DNA from: Dipteris shenzhenensis
Lineage: Eukaryota; Polypodiophyta; Polypodiopsida; Gleicheniales
Length of the DNA: 64,000 nucleotides
Reading direction: 5' to 3' (one strand)
Assembly: GCA_047967505.1 (NCBI GenBank)
Contig: CM106538.1
Under the pieces are notes generated by a model that worked only from the letters and a program-made list of their open reading frames with translations, made no database searches and was not told where the DNA came from. This document shows positions 9,531 to 20,222 of this stretch, piece after piece (position 1 is the first letter of the stretch; each line of letters begins with the position of its first letter). Made by a program: the position numbers and the translations under genes.

Positions 9531-10092
9531 CTGCTTTCAGTGTCAATGAAACACTGAATACTTGGTATTTTGACAGCGGTGCATCCAAGCATATCACTTC
9601 TAGGAAGTTAGGAAGTGTCTCTTTACCTCCTTGCATCCACCTCCCGTTGGTAAGAAAGTCACTTGTGCCAATAACTCGTCATATTCAGTACGTGGCACAG
9701 GAGAAGTTGAGCTTACTGCCATTGATGGTTTAGTTTTCAGACTTTCAGATGTCTTATATGTGCCTGGCATCACCAAGAATCTTCTTTCAGTGTCCACTCT
9801 TAACAGGGCTGGATTTCAGGTCATCTTTGAGGATGACAAATGTGCTGTCCGAGACAGGGAAAATGATTATGCCTTGAGATTATCTGGTACTCTGCTGCGT
9901 GGGCTTTTTCAGCTTGATCTTTTTGAGAAAAGAGCAGCCCATGCTCTTGCAGTTTCTACCCCTACTGCTGCCATGCAGAATGTAGAATTATGGCATGCCC
10001 GATATGGCCACATGCATTACAACAGCTTGATGACACTTCAGAAGCACTCTATGGTTGATGCATTGCCACCTCTTGAGATACCTCCTCCACAT
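9530..10092 (+). pseudogene. Copia protease and GAG-pre-integrase
   Basis: The protease active site WYFDSGASKHIT lies near 9565-9598. After a frameshift near 9640 the segment continues CANNSSYSVRG, LYVPGITKNLLSVSTLNRAG and the pre-integrase WHARYGHMHYNSLMTLQ. It breaks off after PPLEIPPPHA near 10090, before the Cys pair and the integrase core. Confidence 0.82.
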
Positions 10093-10690
10093 GCATGCAA
10101 GAGAATCAGTTGATGCCACATCTTACAATGAGGCTGTTGGATGCCTCATATATCTCTGCAACACTAGACGTGATATTCAGTTTGCAGTATCTCAGGTGAG
10201 CAGGTATATGCACAGCCCAAAAACTATGCATTGGCAGGCAGTTAAGCGCATCTTCCATTATTTGCAGGGCACGAAGTCTTTTGGCTTGTTATTTCCCAGG
10301 GCTGTGACTTGCAGGTGCATGCCTACAGTGATTCAGATTGGGCTGGTGATTATGACACTAGGCAGACCACTAGTGGCAATTGTTTCTTTTTGGGTAAATC
10401 TTGCATTTCCTAGCTGAGCAAGAAACAATCTACAGTGGCTACCTCATCATGTGAAGCTAAGTAGAGGGCAGCTTTCACAGCAACAGTTGAATGTGTCTGG
10501 CTGCGACGTCTATTTGCTGATCTTCATCTATCTTTGGAGTGTCCTTCTCCAATTCTCACTGATAGTCAGAGTGCCATTGCAGTGGCAAATAATCCAGTGT
10601 TTCATGCTCGCACGAAGCACATTGAGGTTCACTATCACTACGTCAGAGAGAAGTTGCATGCAGGAGAGATCAGTATGATCTTTGTGTCCA
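10093..10690 (+). pseudogene. Copia RT C-terminus and RNase H
   Basis: After the deletion point the translation resumes with YNEAVGCLIYLCNTRRDIQF and MHWQAVKRIFHYLQGTK, then RNase H pieces in shifted frames (SDSDWAGDYDTRQT, LTDSQSAIAVANNPVF, HIEVHYHYVREKLHAGEI). A TAG lies within the SSCEA region near 10460. The sequence stops matching copia at the KLF junction near 10690. Confidence 0.82.
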
Positions 10691-11536
10691 CACACGACAA
10701 GCTTTTCAAAGCTCCAAAATAAAATCAGCAAAGTATCCAACCAAAGAATGACTCATGTAGCACTGCCTGGGCACCTGTGAGCCAAGAAAGAGGTGGCACA
10801 CGAGGCCAACCAATAGCTTATGGCAAAAAGAAATTGTAGCAGCAAAATCACAAGTGACCAAGCCCCGAAAACTCGAACGAAGTCCTCAATCGCCAAGAGG
10901 ACATAGTAGCCAATGCCCAATCATTCTCAGCCAAAGAGGAGTGCAAAGGCATGAAGAAAGAGCATTTACAAGAGCCGACCAGTAAGAATTCCACTGAAAA
11001 ATGCGAAAAGAAGCACTTTTGTCGCGAAGAAATGGGAGTTCTTGGGCTCAAAAGAAGCGTGCTTCAGAGAGGAATGCACTGAGAAGGTTTTGGAGAAGTT
11101 TCATCGCCGGAAAGTCCTCCAAAACTGAGAAAAACCAGTCAACCAGCATGTGGGACCACTCGAAATTCAACAGAAAGCTGTAGCTTTGCAAGAGGAGAGG
11201 CCCAGGAGGCGGTAGAAGCAAAAAGGTCCAGAAAAAGCCACTTTTGCAAATTCGACCAGCGAAAGAAGTGCTCAGCTCTGCCCGTTCTACCAAATGCACG
11301 GAGGGAAAAGCATATCACTATGAAGGGGAGGCAGAGGGGAAGCCATCGGGCCAAACGGAAGTCGAGGAATCCAAACGGGTGAGGAGTTATGAAGAAAAAC
11401 GGAATTCAGCTGAAGGAGGCTGAAAAACCAGTCCAAAATCACAACAAAGGGAGAAGATGAGAGAGAAAACCACACATGTGAAGTTTAGAAGGCCCAGGAA
11501 GGTCCAGGAATGGCAAAGGAGCATGTAGAAGGTACT
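10691..11536 (-). repeat. Inverted gypsy LTR fragment
   Basis: This stretch is the reverse complement of about 11803-12642 in the adjacent chromovirus LTR and is also a direct copy of the LTR piece near 5970-6590. Its right end abuts, within a few bases, the first base of the plus-strand LTR at 11540. Together they make inverted arms of about 840 bp around a spacer of about 265 bp. Confidence 0.85.
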
Positions 11537-11539
11537 AGA

Positions 11540-13102
11540 TGTCACGGGGGCGTGAAATTCTAAGTACTTTAATGTACTACAGGACCGTGACAACTTTGGT
11601 TGTAAAAGTCCAAGCGTGGGCTTAATAATGTGTAATTAAACGCGGCATGGTGCCTAGCACATAAGCGTGATTAATCCCTAGGCCCAAAGGCATTCCAAGG
11701 AATTAAATAGTGGTTGTTGGAAAATGATGATGTGGCATTTTTAATGGGCCCCCTGAAGGGCCATGTACCTTCAGTGGCCCCTCTAGAGTTCCAGGTGGCT
11801 CTAGTGCCTTCTACATGCTCCTTTGCCATTCTTGGACCTTCTTGGGCCTTCTAAACTTCACATGTGTGGTTTTCTCTCTCATCTTCTCCCTTTGTTGAGA
11901 TTTTGGACTGGTTTTTCAGCCTCCTTCAGCTGAATTCCGTTTTTCTTCATAACTCCTCACCCGTTTGGATTCCTCGACTTACGTTTGGCCCGATGGCTTC
12001 CCCTCTGCCTCCCCTTCATAGTGATATGCTTTTCCCTCCGTGCGTTTGCTAGAACGGGTAAAGCTGAGTACTTCTTTTGCTGGTCGAATTTGCAAAAGTG
12101 GCTTTTTTGGACCTTTTTGCTTCTACCGCCTCCTGGGCCTCTCCTCTTGCAAAGCTATAGCTTTCTGTTGAATTTCGAGTGGTCCCACGTGCTGGTTGAT
12201 TGGTTTTTCTTTGGAGGACTTTCCGGCGATGAAACTACTGCAAAACCTTCTCAATGCATTCCTCTCTGAAGCACGCTTCTTTTGAGCCCAAGAACTCCCA
12301 CTTCTTCGTGACAGAATTGCTTCTTTTCGCATTTTTCAGTGGAATTCTTGCTGGTCGGCTCTTGTAAATGCTCTTTCTTCATGCCTTTGCACTCCTCTTT
12401 GGCTGAGAATGCAATTGGGCATTGGCTACTATGTCCTCTTGGCGATTGAGGACTTGGTTCGAGTTTTCAGGGCTTGGTGAGTTGTGATTTTGCTACTGCA
12501 ATTTCTTTTTGCCATAAGCTATTGGTTGGCCTCGTGTGCCGCCTCTTTCTTGGCTCACAGGTGCCCAGGCAGTGCTACATGAGTCATTCTTTGGTTGGGT
12601 ACTTTGCTGATTTTATTTTGGAGCTTTGAAAAGCTTTGTGAATGCCATCTGGAAACCACTCAAAGAGAGTGCAGCTGGGGTGTAGTGTGATTGCATCTGG
12701 ACAGCCAATGGAATTGCACTCGGAAAAGAGAATGCCTTTGGGTTGAGCCTATGGGTTAAGTGCACTTATGTGATGGTGTGCTATTGGGGCTGCGTGCTCA
12801 GTTGCAGGGAAGGTCTCCCAGATGCAACTTGTAATCATTTCACTGTGAAATATAAAGAAATACCGAATGGGGCGCCACGGTGTTTGGGGCCAATCGGGTG
12901 CACTTGTCTATGTCTGTTGAGCAGGGCATTCTAGCCTCCATCCCTTTTTCAGTGGTTTTGTTTGTGAACAAATGGGTAAATGCCAAATGGTGATCATGCA
13001 ATGGTTAATGGTTGTGATATATGCTTTGTGAGCTGTAAATAAGTGCTGAAGTGATTAAAGGTTTAGTTCCACTGCCCTCAGAGTGATTAGAGGCCGGTTT
13101 CA
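11540..13102 (+). repeat. 5' LTR of chromovirus (about 1.56 kb)
   Basis: It starts TGTCACGGGGGCGTGAAATTC, as does the 3' copy at 18499, and ends GGCCGGTTTCA. The end is set by comparison with the copy at 5473, which stops matching directly after that CA. A tRNA-Met primer site is not present at the expected place; the sequence after the LTR is TTGGTTCCATTGGCGGGATA, and I cannot name its tRNA. Confidence 0.82.
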
Positions 13103-13215
13103 TTGGTTCCATTGGCGGGATACCACACACTCTTTCTCAAGAGGTGGGCCTCGGTAGTTTGGTGGAAGGATATCTTTGCTGCACTTTTTGACAGCTGAAT
13201 ATTACAACCATAAAC

Positions 13216-14790
13216 ATGGTGAGTACCCATGAGCAAGAGAGCTCCACAACTCCTCAAAGGAGAAGGCAGGAAAGCCTTAATGATCCAGCTAGTGTACAGC
13301 TGCAGGGAGCACAACAAATGCCTTTTGAGCAGGCCACACATGAAGCTACAACTGAGCTCAACGGTGATACTAGTTCTAGCAGTGAGTCAGATGATGCCAC
13401 TATGTTGAATGCACAGCTTGCAAGTGCACTGACTACTTTGACTCAGCTGGCTCAAAATGTGCAAACAAATGCCAAGAAGAAGAAGAAATCAAGAAAGCAC
13501 CAGCATGGAAAGAGTGAGTACACACATACATCAGCTTCTCATGGCGGACTGCACACTCATGCATCAGTTTCCCATGAGAGACAGCCATCAAAAATGACTC
13601 AGAAAGTGACTTCCAAGAGAGAGGAATCGCCCAAAAGAGCACTTGAGAAAGAGGTACAAAAAGTACAGCCAGTGCAACAGTATGAGCAGCCGGCACAAGG
13701 CCTTGGTTTGGGTACTTCTACTCCTCAAAATAATAATGTGCAGTCCATAAATGTGGCTCAACCACCTCAGCCATATTTGACGCAGCAACCTGAATATTTT
13801 GGTACAGATTCTATCTTTGATGCTATGTTGATTTCACCGCCAATTGGGCATAGAAAGCAAGCCATGTATGACAATGTGGCAATGCAGCCAGGCATGCAAG
13901 CCTTAGCATATCCTCCCATGCCTAATGTTCAGCCAAGCATGGCTCTCCCTAGTGCTGCAAATATACAGCCATCTTTGGGACAGCCAATATCAAATGTATA
14001 TAAAGAATTTAAGGATGGTGGTTCTGATGTCAAGTTTGATACATATAATGGAGTACAGGACAGGTACAAAGCCCTCACATTCCTTCAACAGTTTGATGCT
14101 GCATTTCTTGGGGGTTTGTTTACAGAAGCATCCAAGATGAGGAAGGTTGCCACATTTTTGAAAGGCAATGCACTTAAGTGGTACACCAACCTTATGCTTC
14201 ATGGAGATGCACCTGCTACTTGGCTGGAATTTAAGAAAGTGTTCTCTTCCACTTGGCTTACTCCAACTTTTGAAGTTGAAGTACTTTCACACTGGCATGA
14301 CTTGTCGTACAAACTTTGCAAGAATCTTGATGATTACACCCAGAGGTTTTGGGATGTTTTGCTGCCATTGAGCTCTTACAGGCATGTTTCTTTGAAAGAG
14401 CAAATAGAGAGGTACTGTTGTGGATTGCCTAGTGAGCTACGTGATTATTGCATCAAAACCAAGGTGGTTCTATGACTCAATTAATTGAGAATGCAAGGAC
14501 AGCATATGCATGGATGCAGGAGAAGAATTTGGGCTTTATGGACAGCAAGAAAGAAGACAACAAACGGGCTGCCAAACACCAGGATAAGGACATCAAATCT
14601 GAAAATAAAAATTATGGGAAACGACCGTTTCAAAAGGGAGGAAAAGCCCAATTCAAAGTTGGTCAAAGGCATGGATAGCCTAATAAACATCCCCGTACCA
14701 AGTTATCTGATGAAAGTCACTCATGGAGCAAAACAAATGTTTTATATGCAAAGGAGAGGGACACCGCTCTTATGATTGCCCATTCAAGAA
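13216..14790 (+). pseudogene. Chromovirus gag with CCHC knuckle
   Basis: The open frame starts at ATG 13216 and runs 419 codons. The N-terminal third is Gln/Ser/Lys-rich with a lysine run near residues 92-100. The retrotransposon gag core follows at about residues 275-410 (DRYKALTFLQQFDAAF, KVATFLKGNALKWYTNL, WLEFKKVFSSTWL). A frameshift near 14465 moves to the frame reading MTQLIENARTAYAWM. The zinc knuckle CX2CX4HX4C is at 14738-14779 ([14 protein letters not shown]) in a third frame. Gag is thus nearly complete but split by at least two frame changes. Confidence 0.82.
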
Positions 14791-14799
14791 AAGAGACAG

Positions 14800-16410
14800 G
14801 TCAGATCATGATAAGAATGGTGATAAACAGGCTGATCGGAACGGCAAAAAGCCTAAACCTTCAAATCAGAAATCAGAATTTTTTGTTTTTCTTTGATTCT
14901 GGGGCAAAGGCAAATTTCATAACTCCTGATATGGCTGGAAGGCTTGGCATCAAGCTTGAGGAAATGGGGCCATCCGGCATGTGTGATATGGCCAACCCTG
15001 AACTCAACACACTTGTCACTCCTATCATTGGCAAGTTGAGGATGCATATCCAGGGATATCAGGATGCAGAGGACTTCTACATTATGCCTTTGCCAGAGTG
15101 TGATGCTTTGCTTGGGATGCCTTGGATGTATAGGGTGGGGGCTGATGTGCAGATGAGAAACAAGAAGATTTCTTTAACTCATAGAGGCAAAAATCATGTA
15201 CTTGATGTAAAGTTGAAAGGGGAGTCCATCCCTATAGTTTCAGCTTCTTGTATTTCCAATGTAATAAAGCGTCATATTTCAGCGTACTTGATTTTTGTCA
15301 AAGAGGACAGCCAACCAGTTCAGGAAGGCTCTACTCTTTCTGCTTTAGATAGAGAAAGGGCTGCTTTTATTTCAGATTTTCAGGATTGTTTCTCAGATGC
15401 ACTTCCTCAAGAATTACCTTCCAAGAGGCCCGAGGATCATCAAATTGATATAATTCCAGGAAGCTCACCGCCTAATATACCTCCCTATCGTGTCAGTAAG
15501 GCACAACAGGAAGAGATAATGTCACAAGTGAAGGAACTCTTGGAAAAGGAATTAATACAGCCAAGTAATTCTCCTTACTATTCCCCTGTCTTGCTTGTGC
15601 AAAAGAAGGATGGCAGTTGGAGAATGTGTATTGATTATAGCGCTTTGAATAAAGTCACAATTAAGAACCGTTTTCCAATTCCATGCATTGATGATATATT
15701 GGATCGGTTGGAAGGTTCCTCAATGTTCAGTCGTATTGACCTTAAAAGTGGATACCATGAGATAAGGATACGGGTGAAGATGTCTACAAGACTGCCTTCC
15801 GCACTTCATTTGGCTTATATGAGTTCCTTGTGATGCCTTTTGGTTTGACTAATGCACCTGCCACTTTCAATAGAATGATGGACAGAAGCACACAGAAAGT
15901 TTGTTGGCACTTTCTTCGATGACATCATTGTGTTCTCTAAAAATGAGCAGGAGCAGAGGAAACACCTCACTATTGTGTTTCAAGAGTTGAAAAGACACAA
16001 GCTATTAATAAACACCAAGAAAAGTGAGTTCTTTATGCATGAGATTCATTTTCTCGGTCATATAGTGTCAAAGGATGGAGTCAAGATGGATCCTGCAAAA
16101 GTTGAGGCCATAAGGAGTTGGCCAATTTTGAAAAATCTGCATGAAGTCAGAAGCTTTTTTGGGTTGTGTTCATACTATCGGAGGTTTATAAAGTACTTTG
16201 CAGAAATTGCTTCTCCCTTGCATGCTTTACAAAAGAAAGCTGTACCGTTTCCGTGGGGACCAAAGGAAAATGCAGCTTTTGAAGACCTGAAGCAAAAGTT
16301 GTGTTCTGAACCCGTTATTATCTTGCTAGATCTTGCAAGACCCTTTGCTGTAACTTGTGATGCATGTGGAAACAGCATAGGAGGCACTTTGATGCAGGAT
16401 GGCATATGAG
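14800..16410 (+). pseudogene. Chromovirus protease and reverse transcriptase
   Basis: The protease has [12 protein letters not shown] (active site near 14888-14905) and a downstream ALLGMPWM flap-like segment. RT follows with [35 protein letters not shown] and [13 protein letters not shown], then a frameshift near 15775; [31 protein letters not shown], a small deletion near 15885, the catalytic FFDD at about 15913-15924, [11 protein letters not shown] and YYRRFIKYFAEIA. It ends with a frame change near 16400. The first ATG of the long frame (14772) lies inside the zinc-knuckle overlap and is unlikely to be a real start. Confidence 0.85.
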
Positions 16411-16935
16411 AGTAGAGTTCTCAAAGATGCTGAATTGTACTTGCAGATATACGAGAAGGAAATGTTAGCAGTGATACATGCTTTGACCACATGGAAACAT
16501 TACCTTCTTGGAGCTGATTTTTATGTGCAGACAGATCATCAGTCACTTAGATATTTTCTCACGCAGAGAAAATTATCTGAAAAGCACATGAGATGGGCTA
16601 ACTTCCTCTCAGTGTTTCATTTTCAAATTGTGTATGTGCTGGGTAACAAAAATGTCGTGGCTGATGCACTTTCCAGGAAACCACAGCCTTAAGCAGTCTC
16701 CAAGAAACCTAGTGTTTCAGCAGTGAGCATTGCTTACAACAATGTGTTAGATGTGATGAAAGATCAATATGTTAATGATGCTGATTTTTCAACTATTTAT
16801 GATCAGCTTTCTGATGGTCAAAGGCATGATCACTATATGTTGAAAGAGGGTTTCATTTTGATGCATGGACGACTCTGTGTCACTGATCAGATAAGTCATA
16901 ATGGAAAGTCATGCTCCTCCATATGCATGACATAG
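16399..16935 (+). pseudogene. Chromovirus RNase H and linker
   Basis: RNase H is readable as YEKEMLAVIHALTTWKHYLL, TDHQSLRYFLTQRKLSEKH and VVADALSRKPQP, ending in an in-frame TAA at 16690. Translation then resumes through the pre-integrase linker (SIAYNNVLDVMKDQY, DQLSDGQRHDHYML) to about 16935, where another stop lies. Confidence 0.82.
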
Positions 16936-18211
16936 GGGAATTGTAGCAACAATTACAGTAGTGGAGCAATACTTTTATTGGCCATCTTTGAGGAAAGATG
17001 TGGAAGAATATGTGAGAACATGCATGGTTTGTCAGAAAGTAAAGTTTGACAGGCAGAAGGTACCTGGGTTGTTACACCCTTTGCCAATTCCGGATAGACC
17101 ATGGCAAAGCATAGCTATGGATTTTGTGTTTGATCTTTCACGTACTCCTACTGGACATGATGGATTGTGGACAATAATTTGCAGGTTTAGCAAACAAGCC
17201 CACTTTGTGCCAGTAAGAAATAAAATTACAGCAGATCAAATGGCCAAATTGTTTTTGTAGCATGTCTTCAAGTATCATGGGATGCCTGAATCCATAATCA
17301 GTGATAGAGATCCGAGGATGACCAGCCTCTTTTGGAGAGGACTGTTTGAAAATATGGGCACTACGCTGAATTTTTCGTCATCTTTTCACCCTCAGTCTGA
17401 TGGACAATTGCTGGAATATGCTTACAATAATACGGTGCACACATCCAGAGGTAAAGCACCTTTTGAAATAGTGGAAGGTGCCAGGAAGATACCTCCCATT
17501 TTGCATACAAAAAAGAAAATCTTCGAAGCTAATCGTTTTGTGGAAAGCCTTGAAGAGGCTTACAAGAAGATCAAATATGCCTTGCAAAGAAGTCAGGACA
17601 AGCAGAAAAGAGCAGCAGATAAGCACCGCAGGGAATTGGTATTCACAGAAGGTGATTGGGTTTTGCTGCGTTTTCAGAAGGCAAGGTTGAAAAATAAGAA
17701 AGGCAAGGAAAGGTTGTACACAAAGATGAACATGCGTTACTATGGTCCTTTCCAGGTTTCTGAAAAGATAAATGAGGTAGCTTACAGGCTGAAGTTGCCT
17801 CCGCATTGGAAGATACATAATGCCTTTCATGTGAGCTTATTAAAGCAATATCATGGAGATATTCCCGAGGATTTACCTGATGAGGTGCAGCCTGAAGTGG
17901 AAGAACAGGATGAACTTCTGGTCCCAGAGCAGATTCTGGTACACAGAGATAGAAAGCTCAAGGGTAAAGTTATCCGTCGCTACTTGGTAAAATTTCAAAA
18001 TTACCCATCACTTGATGCGAAATGGATGGAGGAAAGTGAACTGGCAGATTCACCTGGGATATTGCAGCTTTACCTTGATGCTTTCCAATTAGAGCCGACT
18101 ATGGTCCGGGCTCCTACAGGTAGTTCAGCAGAGCGAGCGTCTGGAGCATTACCTGGTGTTCGAGAGGGGGGTAGCACCTCCACTCCCTCAGTACAGACGG
18201 GCTCACCGTGA
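16936..18211 (+). pseudogene. Chromovirus integrase with chromodomain
   Basis: The H2C2 finger tail (EEYVRTCMVCQKVK) is near 17010-17045. The core has IAMDFVFDL (first Asp), a TAG at about 17258, and SIISDRDPRM (second Asp). The segment that should carry the catalytic Glu is deleted: FHPQSDGQ joins straight to LLEYAYNNTV near 17407, whereas the related copy at 2196-2483 still has GQSEE. After the GPFQV and AFHVSLLKQYHG motifs comes a chromodomain at about 17920-18070 (PEQILVHRDRKLKGK, YLVKFQNYPSLDAKW), which in this group is thought to direct insertion to certain chromatin. Confidence 0.85.
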
Positions 18212-18498
18212 TTTCATGAGGTCGCTTGATGACACTGTATGTTTCATCCGAGATACTGAGCTGACAGTATTTCTGTTGTGAGACTTCATGATATTGATGC
18301 ATCTTGACTATTGATCGCCGATGATCACATAGATTTTGAGCAGTGTATATGGATGGATGCATGTCTTCCTAGCCATATTTTCATTGTCTCTGTATACTAT
18401 AGCTGCGGCTTTCTTGTATACTCTTTTATGCTATATTTCATGCTCGCTCCTGTGTTTTGGGGCAGCAAACTGTGGTTTGCTGTTTCAAGAGATGGGTA

Positions 18499-18743
18499 TG
18501 TCACGGGGGCGTGAAATTCTGAGTACTTTAATGTACTACAAGACCGTGACAAGTTTGGTTTTAAAAGTCCAAGCGTGGGCTTAATAATGTGTAATTAAAC
18601 GCGGCATGGTGCCTAGCACATAAGCGTAATTAATCCCTAGGCCCAAAGGCATTCCAAGGAATTAAAAGAGTGGTTGTTGGGAAATGATGATGTGGCATTT
18701 TTAATGGGCCCCCTAGAGGGCCATGTACCTTCAGTGGCCCCAT
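18499..18743 (+). repeat. Truncated 3' LTR of chromovirus
   Basis: It begins TGTCACGGGGGCGTGAAATTC and matches the first ~245 bp of the 5' LTR with scattered differences, ending after cagtggcccc. A short purine stretch (caagagatggg) precedes it. The remaining 1.3 kb of the LTR is missing. Confidence 0.85.
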
Positions 18744-19021
18744 TCGAGTGATTGGATTTATGTATGTTGTTTGTGAAACCAACTCCATTGAATGACTGGG
18801 TAGAGATAAGGGGAGCTCATTTGATAGTGGCTGTGGATCAGGTGAGGGTTGGTGTCTAGGAATAAAATCAGTGATGGATCGCTATTGATGCTCGACTTGT
18901 AGTCTCCCTTCTCCTCCGTAGTCTCCGTGAATAGCTTGCTGTTTGATAAGAGCTATTCACACTAGTGGTCTGTCTCCCCATGTCAAAAAGAGAGGTTATG
19001 CTTACAATCCTCGTGTGGATG
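18744..19021. other. Unassigned flank, probably target of the copia insertion
   Basis: No gene or repeat is recognised. Removing the copia element at 19027-24825 joins this sequence to 24831 and beyond, so it may be the 3' end or flank of the minus-strand LINE at 24890-26970. Confidence 0.4.
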
Positions 19022-19026
19022 TCCAC

Positions 19027-19267
19027 TGTAGGCCATCTTCTGGTGGTTCTAGTGATGCCCTATAGGCCATGGTATGTGCCTTGTAGGCATAAGTGTAGGC
19101 ACTTATAGTGTTAGTGCCTTCTAGGCCACATAGGACACTTAGTCCTAGGTCTAGGTACAAGTACTTTGTACTTGTGTTTCTTTATTTTTTATCTAAGATT
19201 TGACGTGACTGCTCTATCGACTCATCTTGTACCTGCACTCTCTCTCTCTCTTCGTTTTGTACCTTCT
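19027..19267 (+). repeat. 5' LTR of complete copia
   Basis: It starts TGTAGGCCATCTTCTGG. Its last base is t where the 3' copy has a (CTTCT against CTTCA). The preceding five bases TCCAC form the target duplication. Confidence 0.92.
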
Positions 19268-19268
19268 G

Positions 19269-19280
19269 TGGTATTAGAGC
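19269..19280 (+). promoter_or_regulatory. Primer-binding site, one mismatch
   Basis: It reads TGGTATTAGAGC, one base after the LTR; it differs from the tRNA-Met site by one transition. Confidence 0.85.
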
Positions 19281-19345
19281 TACTGTACCTGTTCCCCTGC
19301 CTCCGGATCTGCATCACGCACAGATTTCAACAGTCTGCGCTCCAT

Positions 19346-19790
19346 CCGTACAATCTGTACGATTGTACAGACTTTCGTAAAGATTTCGAATTCTGCCGCA
19401 CATGCTCTGTACAACTGTACCTTTCTCCCCGTCGCTCTTGCTTCGTACAACCGTACGTTTCTGCTCGTCACTTGTACTTGCGCCGTACAACCGTACGGCT
19501 CTGCTCCGTACTCTGCGTCGTCACTTGTACCTGCGCCGTACAACCGTACGGCTCTGCTACGTATTCTGTGTCGTCACTTGTACCTGTATCGTACGTTGGA
19601 TACAGTCACTTGCATCTGTACACCGTACGTGCAACCGTACCTTCAGTGGTACTACGTGTCTTGTACTTCCTACACCGTATAACCGTATAGGTCGTACATT
19701 AGCTGCTGTACAGCCGTACATTGGCTCCCGTACAACCGTACATTGGGTGCTGTATAGCCGTACATCCGTACGCCGTGCAAACCGTACAGT
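19346..19790 (+). repeat. GTAC-rich leader array (complete copia)
   Basis: About 29 GTAC tetramers lie in about 445 bp, many in the form CCGTACAACCGTACG. Within it, a unit of about 60 bp beginning near cttgtac(c/t)tgcgccgtacaaccgtacgg recurs around 19470 and 19525, so part of the array grew by local duplication. It begins about 65 bp after the primer site. Confidence 0.85.
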
Positions 19791-19918
19791 CTCACTTTCT
19801 TACGTGTGAGATCTACAGAGATTGCAGGACATTGAGTCATTTTTGCAGGATATTGAGTCAAATTTGCAAGACATTGGGTCAGATTATCATACATTGGGTC
19901 ACATTTGCAAAATTTCAG

Positions 19919-19990
19919 CAAAATTTGGGGCTTTTCTACATTTGCCCTCTTTTTGGCCTATTTGCCCTCAATAAATTTGGGGCTTTTGCC
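19919..19990 (+). repeat. TTTGGGGC leader motifs (complete copia)
   Basis: Two copies of AAATTTGGGGCTTTT lie near 19922 and 19975. They follow several attgggtca/attgagtca repeats (19830-19900). Confidence 0.7.
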
Positions 19991-20222
19991 AAATTTGCTG
20001 TTTTTGCAGTGAACATTGCCTGTCACAGTCACATTTGGGTCAGATCTGCATTTGCCCTTTGATTTGGGTCAGAAATTTGCAGATATTTGCTGTCATTTTT
20101 TGGGACAGCCAGCTTTTTTTGTAGTGATAGCCTTGAGGCTTTTGGTTTTTCAGGTCTTTTACAGGTTATCACAGTTGCTCTGGTTGGGAACAATCAAGAT
20201 TTATTTGGAGTTCTTCGTGAAG

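Larger units (their letters stand above)
6965..10690 (+). mobile_element. Copia element with deleted integrase/RT, 3' end lost
   Basis: Plus-strand order: 5' LTR (6965-7230), primer site (7233-7244), GTAC array, TTTGGGGC array, gag with CCHC knuckle, protease, GAG-pre-integrase, then an abrupt jump near 10092 into the C-terminal part of RT and RNase H. Roughly 2 kb holding integrase and most of RT is absent. The element stops at about 10690 inside the RNase H tail, where an inverted gypsy LTR fragment begins, so no 3' LTR is present. Several frameshifts make it non-coding. It inserted into the gypsy gag fragment to its left; the flank is tatgg. Confidence 0.85.
11540..18743 (+). mobile_element. 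Decayed Ty3/gypsy chromovirus, 3' LTR truncated
   Basis: Order: 5' LTR (11540-13102), short leader, gag, CCHC knuckle, protease, RT, RNase H, integrase, chromodomain, 3' LTR truncated after about 245 bp. The protein order PR-RT-RH-IN plus the chromodomain identifies the Ty3/gypsy chromovirus group. At least eight frame breaks, in-frame stops or small deletions exist, so it is not autonomous now. No clear target duplication can be given because both flanks are rearranged. Confidence 0.9.

Noticed and set aside
13103-13125. Primer-binding site of the chromovirus
   Set aside because: TTGGTTCCATTGGCGGGATA does not match a primer site I can name with confidence; left uncalled.
13433-13788. Minus-strand frames over chromovirus gag
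   Set aside because: Antisense shadows of gag without recognisable domains.
17378-17830. 150-codon minus-strand frame inside chromovirus integrase
   Set aside because: Antisense shadow of the integrase C-terminal frame.
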